A program made the position numbers and the translations under genes. Below the pieces are notes generated by a model. That model did not search any database. It worked only from the letters and a program-made list of their open reading frames with translations, and had not been told where the DNA came from. This document shows positions 28,001-42,400 of a stretch of DNA of 64,000 nucleotides, piece by piece. Source of the stretch: Meghimatium bilineatum (Eukaryota; Mollusca; Gastropoda; Stylommatophora; Philomycidae); assembly GCA_034231615.1 (NCBI GenBank), contig CM067316.1, positions 64,943,853 to 65,007,852 on the forward strand, given 5' to 3'. The stretch's first letter is position 1; every line of letters begins with the position of its first letter.

Positions 28001-31000
28001 TACCAGTGCCAAACCTGGTCTCTCTCATATTCACATTACAGAAAGATAATGACATGTGGGATGAAATGCTTGAGGAAAGTTGCCGGGGTCACGAGGCTTG
28101 ATATATTACGAAATGAAAACATAAGGGAAAGAATAGGTATAACACCTTGCACAGAAAACATAGAAAGACAGCAGATCAAGGGGTTTGGTGACATTATGAG
28201 AATGCATCACCAAAAGTTGCCCGTACACGCATATAACCAAATTAGATCAGGATACAAAGCCAGACAAGATGGACAGAAAACGTCAGGGACATCATGAACA
28301 GACATGGTCATAGCACAGCCGAGGCGACACTCCTGGCCTTGGAGCACAAGCTCGAGCTGCAATCACCCCCTACGCTTAACGGCAACAGTGGATAACAAAC
28401 CACCTGGGGAAAGGCAATAGATAATAATATACTATTTTCTAGTTTCACTACTATATAGTTGCACTTCCATACCACATAGGGACTCCACTTCTGACATCCG
28501 AGATATGAACTTCTATTTCAGGGTGCAAAGATTAGGGCTACTATCTCCTTTGCAGGTAAGACATAGAAGGAGATCTATACACGTTGAGAGATAGGTAAAC
28601 AACCTGTCACATGTTCAACAAATACATTGTTACAACCTGTCACATGTTCAACAAATACATTGTTACAACCTGTCACATGTTCAACAAATACATTGTTACA
28701 ACCTGTCACATGTTCAACAAATACATTGTTACAACCTGTCACATGTTCAACAAATACATTGTTACAACCTGTCACATGTTCAACAAATACATTGTTACAA
28801 CCTGTCACATGTTCAACAAATACATTGTTACAACCTGTCACATGTTCAACAAATACATTGTTACAACCTGTCACATGTTCAACAAATACATTGTTACAAC
28901 CTGTCACATGTTCAACAAATACATTGTTACAACCTGTCACATGTTCAACAAATACATTGTTACAACCTGTCACATGTTCAACAAATACATTGTTACAACC
29001 TGTCACATGTTCAACAAATACATTGTTACAACCTGTCACATGTTCAACAAATACATTGTTACAACTTGTCACATGTTCAACAAATACATTGTTACAACCT
29101 GTCACATGTTCAACAAATACATTGTTACAACCTGTCACATGTTCAACAAATACATTGTTACAACCTGTCACATGTTCAACAAATACATTGTTACAACCTG
29201 TCACATGTTCAACAAATACATTGTTACAACCTGTCACATGTTCAACAAATACATTGTTACAACTTGTCACATGTTCAACAAATACATTGTTACAACCTGT
29301 CACATGTTCAACAAATACATTGTTACAACCTGTCACATGTTCAACAAATACATTGTTACAACCTGTCACATGTTCAACAAATACATTGTTACAACCTGTC
29401 ACATGTTCAACAAATAAATTGTTACAACCTGTCACATGTTCAACAAATACATTGTTACAACCTGTCACATGTTCAACAAATACATTGTTACAACGTGTCT
29501 CACTTTCTTACATTTTGTCCTTCTATCAAATAATCCCCATAGATTACAAAGAGATCCAGGACAGCAGGCTATTTCACCTATGTCATTTTGTGACAGACTT
29601 TTAGGTCCCGGGGAATGCTGCGTGTGCTAGCACTGCGGATTGTGTCAACCAATCTGATAGAAGAATGAGGAGATAGTTGACCAAGAAGTGTGTGCTGTAC
29701 TCCTGGCAGGACGTTGTACTGCTGGAATACTGTCGCACTGGAATACCTCACTTGAGGGACAAGGCATTATTAGATATTAGATATTAGATATGTTGATTAT
29801 CCTTCACCCACTCCTTACACGTCCATAGGTCCTGAGATTTCCGCTTCAGTAGATCTTCCCAGGGTATAGCCGCTAATAGTTTCGGTTCTATGTTGGTTCA
29901 CTTACCATTTAAAAAAAATCTCTGTCAGGTGTTCTCTACGGGCCACGCCCATCCTCACTCCCAATCCGCGGATTCTGGATATTGACTCATGCTCATTTAT
30001 TTCAATATTCTCTGATCGTGAGTACTCATGAAGAGCAATGCGCATGTCAGCTCGGTCCACAGGCTGACCATCTGTTGTGATGGCGAGTGTGGTCGGCCCG
30101 TTCGTTTTCCTTCACGAATGCGTGGCCAGGGACAAACATGAGCGTCAGTTTCCGTAGTGAAGACCTCATTTTAGCTCTCTCTAATGACTCAACCCATCCC
30201 CATAATAATGTCTTAATTATAAAACACTGGCATCTTTGTTACCTCTAATATTTTATGGTAGTGTGTCCTGATATAACCTAATTAGACTTTGTCCGCTGGT
30301 TGAAAGGGGCACGCCTCTCCAAAAGAGAGGCAAACTCATTAACTGCCCACCTATCCACCCATACCCCTACGTACATCGCCTGTTTTGACTTTATGAATCA
30401 TATTCATTGAGTCACTTAGTATACACGCAGGGAAATTAGGCTTGCGATTCCAGCTAGTTAAGTGTCTGCGTTACGGCAAATACTTCCATTGTGAGACTGC
30501 TTGTTGTTGCGGTAAAGGCACCACTGGCTTCGTGCACTGTTCTTCCTTGTGATCTGGCAGTAAAGGCACACGCGCACCGGTCGTGATGGATGACAGACAC
30601 GTCCGTGTAAATCACATCTATGTCGTCGGCATATTCACAGAGGAGTGGCTTGAGCTGAGCATCCACGCTCACAGAACTATGTTCCCTGAACTATCTATTC
30701 AGAGACTAAACATTCATTAATACACTTCCTGTACACAACCATGAATTTGAGACAACCTTACATGAAACAGGTTGTCATCTCAGCTACACAACTAGGAAGA
30801 ACCCATTGTTTTCTCAGAACGGCTATGGGTTGTCAAAAGCTACGAGCTCCCAGCTATAATGATTATTTCATCATCACCGTCACAGAGGTAAATATGTTTT
30901 ATTCTTTCTGTTTTATACATCATTTTTGTGCTAAGTTTATTGTGACAAGGAAGCCAATTGTGTTTGTTGTTTTGTTTATGAAAATACACTAATTTGTGTC

Positions 31001-33364
31001 AGATATAAATACAAATTGTATGCAATAGTGTACAGAATCATTCTTTGTCTGTTGGCTAGAATTCGTGTCCACGATCTGAATGGCAAGACACAGGTTGGAA
31101 ACATGATTCTGGAGATGATCCTGTTAGATAACACAGGGGCTGTTGTGATTGACAAGTTAAAGACTCGAAGGTTTCAATCTGTGTACTTGTGTGATATGTG
31201 AACATTGTCTGACATTTGCAGTTTGGTGTGTGTAGTTTGGTGTGTGTAGTTTGGTGTGTGTAGTTTGGTGTGTGTAGTTTGGTGTGTGTAGTTTGGTGTG
31301 TGCAGTTTGGTGTGTGTAGTTTGGTGTGTGTAGTTTGGTGTGTGTAGTTTGGTGTGTGTAGTTTGGTGTGTGTAGTTTGGTGTGTGTAGTTTGCATGTGA
31401 CGTGCCTGGATTGTGCTATATGATTGTATAACGGTGTTATATGATTGTGTTATATGATTGTGATATATGATTGTGTTATGTGTTTGTGTTATGTGATTAT
31501 GTTATATGATTGTGCTATATGAATGTGTTATATGATTGTATTATATGAAAGTATAATTGTATTTTATGATTGTATAATTGTGTTATATGATTGTGTTATA
31601 TGATTGTGTTATATAATTGTGTTATATGATTGTGTTATATGATTGTGTTATATGATTGTGTTATATAATTGTGTTATATGATTGTGTTATATGATTGTAT
31701 TATATGAAAGTATAATTGTATTTTATGATTGTATAATTGTGTTATATGATTGTGTTATATGATTGTGTTATATAATTGTATTTTATGATTGTATAATTGT
31801 GTTATATGATTGTGTTATATGATTGTGTTATATAATTGTATTTTATGATTGTATAATTGTGCTGTACGATTGTATGATTGTGTTATATGATTGTGTTATA
31901 TGATTGTGTTGTATGATTGTGTTATATGATTGTATTATATTAAAGTATAATTGTATTTTATGATTGTATAATTGTGTTATATGATTGTGTTATATGATTG
32001 TGTTATATAATTGTATTTTATGATTGTATAATTGTGCTGTACGATTGTATGATTGTGTTATATGATTGTGTTATATGATTGTGTTATATGATTGTGTTAT
32101 ATGATTGTGTTATATGATTGTGTTATATGATTGTGTTATATAATTGTATTTTATGATTGTATAATTGTGCTATACGATTGTATGATTGTGTTATATGATT
32201 GTGTTATATGATTGTGTTATATGAATGTTTTTCCTGCAGTAATTACCGTGTCTTAGTTGATGCCCTGGATGTACGTGATAATTCATTAATAGCAGTCAAT
32301 GCAAGCTTTACTACACCTGGCCCAGGTGGATACGGTACCAGGGTATCTGCATCCTCGACAGGCCAGTCACCGCAATCAAGTCAGGAACAAGCTACTACAA
32401 CAGAAAATATACCCACAGTTTACACAAGAAGAACAAGACCACTTGCTCAAAGAACATCTCCAAGAATAATATTCTCAACTGCAACAACAACAGAGTTACC
32501 ATTTGAGGAGACTACCACGTTTGCAACAACAGTGTCACAGAATGACATTTTAACTCCAGGTAATACATTATTTTTAATGAATTTACAGTTGTCAGACACA
32601 TACACACACATGCAGCCAGACAAACAAACACATATGTAGCCAGCCATGACAGTCAAACATTATGAAAGGCACATATGCACGTGGACATAGACAGGCAAAC
32701 ACACTGACAAGCACATAGACATGTCACCAAAGACAGATAACTATATTGACAAGAATATAGACACAAGGACATAGTTAATTATATATGTTTATTTTTATCC
32801 CTAGATATTATGAACAATAATTATTTTGTTTCCTATAAGCAATGGAGGACGTTCTTCCATACTACGAAGACTCTTAACTCAGCGCCACGCAATGATTTGA
32901 GAAAATGTCTCCGACTCAGAGGGGTTCTATGTGTGTATGTAAGATGTATGCTCAACCATTGTGTTTACATGTTGACAGGACGCAATGTTGACAATGTGAA
33001 ACGGAGTAGGCTTGTGTCACCAGAAAGTTTGTCAGAGTGCTGTGATGATAAGGCGATGAACAAGAAAGTTTGTCAGAGTGCTGTGATGATAAGGCGATGA
33101 ACAAGAAAGTTTGTCAGAGTGCTGTGATGATAAGGTGATGAACAAGAAAGTTTGTCAGAGTGCTGTGATGATAAGGCGATGAACAAGAAAGTTTGTCAGA
33201 GTGCTGTGATGATAAGGCGATGAACAAGAAAGTTTGTCAGAGTGCTGTGATGATAAGGCGATGAACAAGAAAGTTTGTCAGAGTGCTGTGACGATAAGGC
33301 GATGAACTTAATATTGGCCATGTTCCAAGAAATGAACCATCAAAGATCTCACAAGGCACAAGTG

Positions 33365-33400
<36 letters not shown>

Positions 33401-36400
33401 CGTTGGATTATTGTCATTGCACTCCGGACACGTCCATAGGTGCTGAGATCTTTCCTTGATTGTATCCGCCATTACACCTTGACTGACGGTCCCAGTAAGC
33501 CGTTGATTGACTATCATTCTCTCTCGCCTACGAAACTGCTTCTTTCTAGCAACACCACATTTCAAACCAAGCTCCCGTATTCTAGTCATGGAACAAGAGT
33601 CATCCTCACTAGTACAGTAATTTGTTTGTGCGTTTTACCGTAGCGCGTTCAAAATGTATGTTCGATCCATCGCTTCACCCAACAGCCGAAGTAGCAGCGT
33701 GTGCGGCCAACCTATCTGCTCTCTCATTACTCCGAACTCCCGCATGTCCCGGCATAAAAATAAAACCACTTTGCGCACACAGGAATTCTTAACTGCATCC
33801 AGCCAGTGTTCCCGAAAGCACCCCATCTGAACTTTCACAAGCATGCTCAACGAGTTACTGAGTATACAAGTGTAGTATGGACATGAAATGGATAAGCAAA
33901 TGTATGGTTGTGTGAAAGAGGATTACTTGTCGAATAACAATTATTGCAGATTTGAAAGTGATGGACCAGAACCGAGGTCAGCTTTCACAGATCATGATAA
34001 AGGTGATGGGTCAGTTTGATTACAGTCCTAGAACCAAGCAAGGTGAAGTTGGTAGATCTGAACTGGAGTACTCTCGGAGGGTTAACACTTGAACGAGTAT
34101 GATAAAGATAGGGATACAGTTTCAAGTGTTGGTTAACAATCCTCAACAGGAAGTGGCTGGAGTAACACAGGGCAAATATCAAGATAAACAAAAATAGGTA
34201 GAAGTGTTACCAAAATAAGACACAAAACAACCTAACAACGAGACACGTGTGGTTTGTCTGTGTGTCTCGTTGTTATGTTGTTTTATGTTTTATTTTGGTA
34301 AGACTTCTACTTATTTTTGTTTATCCTGATACGATAAAGATAGTTTGTTGTTGCTCTACATGACACCAACAAGACATTCGTCTTTGACAGATATTGGTCA
34401 AGAAAACAACAAAAGGAGATCCGTCGTGGCGAACTTGTCTGTGGTTTAGCGTTATCTGAGCTACCAGTTATCAGACTTTAGATAAAGACAATAAAGGAAT
34501 CACTTTCAGAGATCAGTATGAATGTATCACTCATGTAATTTTTTTCAGCAACTCCAGAATTTGAAGAGGATATTGATGACTACATCATGACAGCAAAAAT
34601 ACCAAACAAGACACCTTACAAGTAAGTACACATGTACAGAAAGGTAGACCATTACATGTACAGCAGAGCCGATAAGTTTACTGCTATAGAAATGTTGAAA
34701 TATTAAAGAAAGTTAAAACATAACAGGTACGTTTAAGGGTAAAAGTTCGTAGAACCTTACAGAAAGGTGGTAAATACATGTACACTCGAGAAGTAGGCAT
34801 GTACACACAAGACGAAGGCAATTATACACGAGACAGAGACATGTACATATTAGAAGTAACTATGTACACACGAGAAGTATACGTACCGTACACACGAGAA
34901 GTAGACTTGTACACACTAGAACTAGAAATGTACACACGAGAAGTAGGCATTTACACATGAGAAGTAGGCGTGTACACACAGGAAGTAGGCATATACACAT
35001 GCGAAGTAGGCATATACACATGAGAAGTAGGCATGTACGCACAAGAAGTAGGCATGTACACACAAGACGTAGGCAGTTATACACGAGACAGAGACATGTA
35101 CACATTAGAAGTAACTAATGAGACGTAGGCATATTTAGACAAGAGAGTCAGACATTTATACTGGAGAATTAGATATTCAGACAAGAGAGTCAGACATTTA
35201 TACTGGAGATTTAGATATTTAGACAAGAGAGTCAGACATTTATACTGGAGAATTAGATATTCAGACAAGAGAGTCAGACATTTATACTGGAGAATTAGAT
35301 ATTTAGACAAGGGAGTCTAAATTGTCTATACCGGGAATTTATACCGGGTTATCAGAAATCTAGACAGAAGAAGCAGACTGTAGATTGAAAAAGAAGTGCA
35401 GACAGAAGCAGAAATATAGACAGAAGAATCAGACATGTAGACAGGAGAATCAGACATGTAGACAGGAGAATAAGACATGCAGACAGGAGAATCAGACATG
35501 TAGACAGGAGAATCAGACATGTAGACAGGAGAATCAGACTTGTAGACAGGAGAATCAGACATGTAGACAGGAGAATCAGACATGTAGACAGGAGAATCAG
35601 ACATGTAGACAGGAGAATCAGACATGCAGACAGGAGAATCAGACATATATAAGACATGAGATAATATTATTATTATATACTTCAGTCAAATTTCATCTTC
35701 ATTGCTGTTCAACAGTAATATTTTATATTCATCTTCTGCAGGATCTACAGAAAGTGAAACGAGGAAGATTATTGTACAGTTTAGTTTGCGGAACTCTATT
35801 TAGTCTTTGTATTTCCCTATCTGTGTTTGTTTGTCCTTGCCTCGATAAATACCATTTGGTAGAAAAATCGATTGTGTATATTTGTTTATAGTAAAACTAC
35901 GGTTGACTCCATATATTGGTGGCTTATATTTATTGAGATGTTATTCATGAATACACGATAACCATCTGACTGTTGGTCAGTACGCAATAATTTCATGTTG
36001 ACCTTAGAACGTGGTGGTATTTTTTACTTGAACAGGGTGGACATCAGATGGACTGTCGATCGAGGACCTCTAAAAGATGTCAAAGACTTTTTAGTGACCA
36101 TTAAGGGAATCAGAAATCAAACACTCCTTCAGCAGAACTTGGCCATGAACCAGAGGTCTGTGATTATTTCTGTGTGTAATGTCATAGCGATTTCTTGTTA
36201 AAGTTGTAGCGTATTATTGTTGTCTTGTTGTCTTAAACGTAACAGTGTTGTCTTGTTGTCTTATAACGTAACAGTGTTGTCTTGTTGTCTTATAACGTAA
36301 CAGTGTTGTCTTGTTGTCTTATAACGTAACAGTGTTGTCTTGGTGCTTATAACGTAACAGTGTTATCATGCTTGCAAAATATGAGCTCTTGCTGCGGTTT

Positions 36401-39400
36401 ATAACATTTGAGTATTATTTTGCTGTTAACAACATGAAAACTGATTACGTGTCATGACTTTTCACAATGTGGACTAGTGTTATTTTCACTATAGGAAACA
36501 AGAAATATTCCTACATTCTGTTTACACTGAACACCAACCTCCGTTATTTTTTGATGGTTCTGATTTGATAAAAACGTTAAAAAAGATGTATCTCACTATG
36601 ACTTCACGTTGAAAAAGAGGTACCTCACTATGACTTCACGTTAAAAAAGAGGTATCTCACTATGACTTCACGTTAAAAAAGAGGTACCTCACCATGACTT
36701 CACGTTAAAAAAGAGGTACCTCACCATGACTTCACGGTTGAAAAAAAGGTACCTCACCATGACTTTACGTTAAAAAAGAGGTACCTCACCATGACTTCAC
36801 GTTTGAACAGACCACGATTTTCAGACCACAAAATGAATATTGTGACGGAAATTGAAGCTCTTCATTGAGTGAAAATCATGAATTCTCCTTACACAATATT
36901 TCTGTTTTATGCTTTTATATCATGTAGATATTCAACGTTAGTAAATTGAAAGGGGAATCAGAGTCAACGTTTCAACCTTAAGATCCTTTTCCACAAAAAT
37001 ACAAGACAAACAGTTAACAAGCAGTAAAAATAGTAACAATAATAAGACTGTCACAAAAGCATCAGACGGCAGACATTGAACAGCACAACCAGCTACAGTA
37101 ACAATGACGTACGTATGTATACACAAATATTGTCATAGAGACGCTGGTTAAACAAAATTTGTGTAATAAGAACGAAATAAAACAACTATGCCGGAAAACA
37201 ACACGGACGACATCACAACAAAAACTCCACACCCCTACCCAAATCTAAATAAATTATCCGTATTCAATTTGGTCCTTAATTAAGCCATTTAGTTTTAATC
37301 TCGATCTTTTATTTATGTAGACTTAAGGATGGGGCCTTTATTGCACTTTTGTTCATGTTGTTTCCAGGCATAGTTGTTTTATTTCGTTCTCATTTTCCTT
37401 ATTTTTAATGCTCGTCTCTATGACAATGCTTGTGTATACATACGCCGTTGTTGCCATGGATGTCTCTGCTGCTCAATGTCTGCCGGCGAATGTTTTTGTG
37501 ACAATGCCACTATTGTTACCACTGTGACACTGTTAGAGCTTGCGTTTTCTTAAAGAAGACCTTACGGTTGAAACTGTCTTGTATACTGTTATTTGTATTT
37601 TTTTCGTACCCATACCCTATGGTCTGCTAATCTGTGTATTCCGTGTAAAGCTGGACCGACTTTGTGTTTTACGTAAATACTTTTGTTATTCATTTTCGCA
37701 GCAGTCTTACTTATTAGCATTTGTCATCATAACCAACAAGATCAGAGACAAATCTTGCACAACCAACAAGATCAGAGACAAATCTTGCACAACCAACAAG
37801 ATCAGAGACAAATCTTGCACAACCAACAAGATCAGAGACAAATCTTGCACAACCAACAAGATCAGAGACAAATCTTGCACAACCAACAAAATCAGAGACA
37901 AATCTTGCAAAAACCAACAAGATCAGAGACAAATCTTGCACAACCAACAAGATCAGAGACAAATCTTGCACAACCAACAAGATCAGAGACAAATCTTGCA
38001 CAACCAACAAGATCAGAGACAAATCTTGCACAACCAACAAGATCAGAGACAAATCTTGCACAACCAACAAAATCAGAGACAAATCTTGCAAAAACCAACA
38101 AGATCAGAGACAAATCTTGCAAAAACCAACAAGAACAAAGACAAATCTTGCACAACCGTGATGACTCTATCATGCTATGTATGTTTTAAGACTAAAATGT
38201 TGTGACTGTGTTTTAGGTACATCACGATACAGTCACTTAGCCCAGATACTAAATACTTCGTGAATGTCAAAGCAAATGGTCCGAATGGTGTCCTGGTAGA
38301 ATCGAATGTTGATTTCCAAACTCCACCTGCTGGAGACGTGCAAGGTGAGAACTCTCATGATTAACACCCAGGATAGCTTGTATGTACATGTTCTGTCACT
38401 AGTAATGTTAGTGTATATCCTGTTCTCTCAGTGGTGAGACTGTGGTGGTCTGTTCCCCTAGGGGTGAGACTCTGGTAGTTTGTTCACTTAGTAATAAGGC
38501 TGTGGTCAACTGTTCCCTTGGTAAATAATCTGTATGTTTTTACATGAGTGTATACATACATGTTGTATGAGTACCTCAGCGAGTAGTTCTTCAAGATACG
38601 TATGAATATCATGTTTATATTGAAAACACGGATATCATAACTGTATTAACGGATATCATGATTTTATTGAAGTGAAGACACGGATATCATGATTTTGTTG
38701 AAGTGAAGACACAGATATCATGATTTATTGAAGTGAAGACACGGATATCATGATTTTATTGAAGTGAAGACACGGATATCATGTCTGTATTGAAGAGACT
38801 GGTATCATGACTGTGTTGAAGACACTTATTGCCAATTTTAAGACACGGATATCATGGCTGTATTGAAGACATGTTTGAAAATCTGGAATACACCTGCACA
38901 CAAAATGACTGTTTCGACAAAAATCTCTTTGTCAGATGGAATTTAATAATTCTGAATAAATCAATGAAGTTAATGAATAAAATACACAGAAAACAAATAT
39001 ACAGGCGCGAATAATACATATTTTATACGTGTATTTTACAGATACAGGCGCGAATAATACATATTTTATACGTGTATTTTACAGATACAGGCGCGAATAA
39101 TACATATTTTATACATGTATTTTACAGATACTTCTCGACCTGTTTTAGAACTTGAAGCTAACGAGGTCAGAGATGAGAATGCCAGGCTTGACTGGACAGC
39201 TGTCAACACAGAGCCAGGCTTGATCAAAAATTACAAGTCAGTGAGGCTGTGTTGTGTTTATGGTTGAATTGTTTATGAATGAGTCACGTATTACCCATGA
39301 GTATGACATTTTGTTATTGCAGAACTGTTGTGAGCTTTAACATTATGTGAATGTTACTTAATATCATTACAATTTGAATGTGTACTATGAGCGACCAAAG

Positions 39401-42400
39401 AATGAAATGGTTCGACCACCTAAGGAGAATGAATCCATACAGGCCAGCAGCAAGGGCATACAACATGAGAATGGAAACAACAAGAGGCAGAGGAAGACCA
39501 AGAATAATATATCAAACAACGAAACGTGTCATAGCCGGAAAATCGAAACTTATTCAAGCATGCAACTCCTTATTGCACAGAGAAAATACAATACATAGAT
39601 ATATAGATGGATGGATGGATGAATAGATGGATTGATGGATCTATAGAAAGATAGAAAGATGGATGGATTGATGTATGGATAGATATATAGATAGATATAT
39701 AGATAGATATATAGATAGAAAGATATATAGATGGATGAATGGATGGATGGATAGGTAGAGAGGAGGGTACTTTCACATGTCTTCTCTATATGTAGTGACA
39801 ACACATTGCGTACAATTGATAGTGTTCCAGAAATTTCATTTTGGTGGGCTAACAGAAATTAGATATGCAGACGACACAGTGCTATTAACAACAAACGAAC
39901 ACGACCTACTGAACATAATTAAGTCAACCCAACAGTTCAGCGAACAGCAAAACTTGTATTTAAATATGGAATAGACAAAAACAATGGCAACTGACAAAAC
40001 TAAATCAAGACCCAAAATTAATATATTTGTATTATTTAGGAACAAATATAAACAATGCAGGGGACTGCGCAGTTGAGATCAAAAGAAGAACAGCAATGGC
40101 GCTGTCAACATTTAAAGAGCTGAATAGACTATGGCAGGGTATTAACATAAGAACCAAATTGTGTTTACTACAAACATGTGTATTTCCTGTGACGACATAT
40201 GAATGTGAAGCATGGACAATAAATAAAACAGTAGCCAAGAGAATAACATCATTTGAATTAAAGTGTTATAGAAGAGTTCTTAGAATACCATGGACAGCAT
40301 GGAAAACAAACCAGGAGGTGTTACGAACAATTAACGTACATGAAGCGTGGCTTCTGAACACTGTATTAAAGAAAAAACTAGTTTTTTGGGTCACATTAAG
40401 AGACACGACGACATGGAGTGTTACTGGAGAGGATGATAGATGGCAAACGGGGCAAAGGCCGCAAAATATGGCGTTGGACAAAAGACATTCAGGAATGCAT
40501 GCGTATGTTACTGGAAGATGCAGGACAACTTGCACAAGACCGCGGAGAATTCAAGAAATCCATAGGAAAGACTACGTTCTGGGAAGAATATGTCACCTGA
40601 TGATGAACATAAATCACTTGAGATATGCATATTGCACTATACTGATTGCCACAGGTGAGAAATATCTACACATTGCACTGTTCTGATTGCCACAGGTGAG
40701 AAATATCTACACATTTCACTGTTCTGATTGCCACAGGTGAGAAAGATCTACAAGAACTAATTAACATAGAACAAGAAAACAAAGACAAAGTAATTTTATG
40801 AAATATCAAGAAGTCAGAAGTGATGATTGATTGTACAAAAAAAAGATATGCCAGCGAGTAAGATCAAAGTGGTGTTTATATGACACTGGTCACATGCAGA
40901 GATTGTAGTATGACACTAGTCACATGCAGAGATTGTAGTATGACACTAGTCACATGCAGAGATTGTAGTATGACACTAGTCACATGCAGAGATTGTAGTA
41001 TGACACTAGTCACATGCAGAGATTGTAGTATGACACTAGTCACATGCAGAGATTGTAGTATGACACTAGTCACATGCAGAGATTGTAGTATGATTCTAGT
41101 CACATGCAGAGATTGTAGTATGACACTAGTCACATGCAGAGATTGTAGTATGACACTAGTCACATGCAGAGATTGTAGTATGACACTAGTCACATGCAGA
41201 GATTGTAGTATGACACTAGTCACATGCAGAGATTGTAGTATGACACTAGTCACATGCAGAGATTGTAGTATGACACTAGTCACATGCAGAGATTGTAGTA
41301 TGATTCTAGTCACATGCAGAGATTGTAGTATGACACTAGTCACATGCAGAGATTGTAGTATGACACTAGTCACATGCAGAGATTGTAGTATGACACTAGT
41401 CACAAGCAGAGATTGTAGTATGACACTAGTCACATGCAGAGATTGTAGTATGACACTAGTCACATGCAGAGATTGTAGTATGACACTAGTCACATGCAGA
41501 GATTGTAGTATGACACTAGTCACATGCAGAGATTGTAGTATGACACTAGTCACATGCAGAGATTGTAGTATGACACTAGTCACATGCAGAGATTGTAGTA
41601 TGATTCTAGTCACATGCAGAGATTGTAGTATGACACTAGTCACATGCAGAGATTGTAGTATGACACTAGTCACATGCAGAGATTGTAGTATGACACTAGT
41701 CACAAGCAGAGATTGTAGTATGACACTAGTCACATGCAGAGATTGTAGTATGACACTAGTCACATGCAGAGATTGTAGTATGACACTAGTCACATGCAGA
41801 GATTGTAGTATGACACTAGTCACATGCAGAGATTGTAGACTAGTTGAATAAGCACTGTCAGATATGGTATATGCTCTTCATCTATTGCCATAACAGACGC
41901 AATATCCAGAAGCATAGGCGTAGAGAAACGATGGTCTCTTCTAGACGTTCTTCTTCCTGTTACTGACCTTACACTTGATTGAAACACGCCACTCACTGAA
42001 TTTAATAGTATACTAAGTTGAAAGAGAGGTTTTTCAACCTTACATGTCAACGTTACATCAATGTTCATCAGAAAGATGTTTTCTTCGACACGTCGGTTCT
42101 TGTGTCACCTTTGAGGACGTTGACCAAACTACGGGGGTGCTTCAAATGGAAACCTTAAAATTGTGATGTATTTAAGAATGACGATGTCCTTGTTTTGTAA
42201 ACGTTGAATATTGCTCTTAATGATGCGAAAAGTGCCTTGTAGTTTTTTTTTGGGAGGGAGGAGTGGGTTGAGGAAATGTTTGACAATTATTGACAAGGGG
42301 GAGGAGTGTGATTGTGTGAGTGTGTTTTCTGAACTGCTATGAAACTTGGGCCTACTGACCTATCTCTGCCAGTGTTTTCTTGAAAAATTCGGATACTTTT

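Larger units (their letters stand above)
26590..28430 (+). mobile_element. Decayed LINE with RT domain and two nested insertions
   Basis: Fragments in order: [20 protein letters not shown] (RT palm), [37 protein letters not shown] (catalytic ADD box), [60 protein letters not shown] and [20 protein letters not shown]. Frameshifts and stops show it is dead. It is interrupted by insertions at 27142-27430 and 27513-27806. The 3' end (CCACCTGGGGAAAGGCAATA) matches that of the copy at 45640-46110. Confidence 0.85.

Noticed and set aside
28522..28556. Micro-exon candidate between TTTCAG and CAG|GTAAGA
   Set aside because: Its 34-nt length would shift the frame of the FN3-2 join; probably chance.
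28575..29604. 297-, 268- and 325-codon open frames on both strands
   Set aside because: They are translations of a 33-bp tandem repeat with no stop in several frames; opposite strands are open at once and no splice or domain context exists.
30740..30892. Exon-like stretch ending FIITVTE with GTAAAT donor and a good upstream acceptor
   Set aside because: No choice of ends keeps phase between 26189 and 31060, which join cleanly without it.
37540..38205. 221-codon open frame
   Set aside because: Mostly the 30-bp array plus one arm of the foldback; lies in an intron.
39550..39804. Minus-strand Tyr/Ile/Ser open frames
   Set aside because: GATA/GATG microsatellite read in reverse.
40876..41851. 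315- and 323-codon open frames
   Set aside because: Produced by the 30-bp repeat in both orientations.
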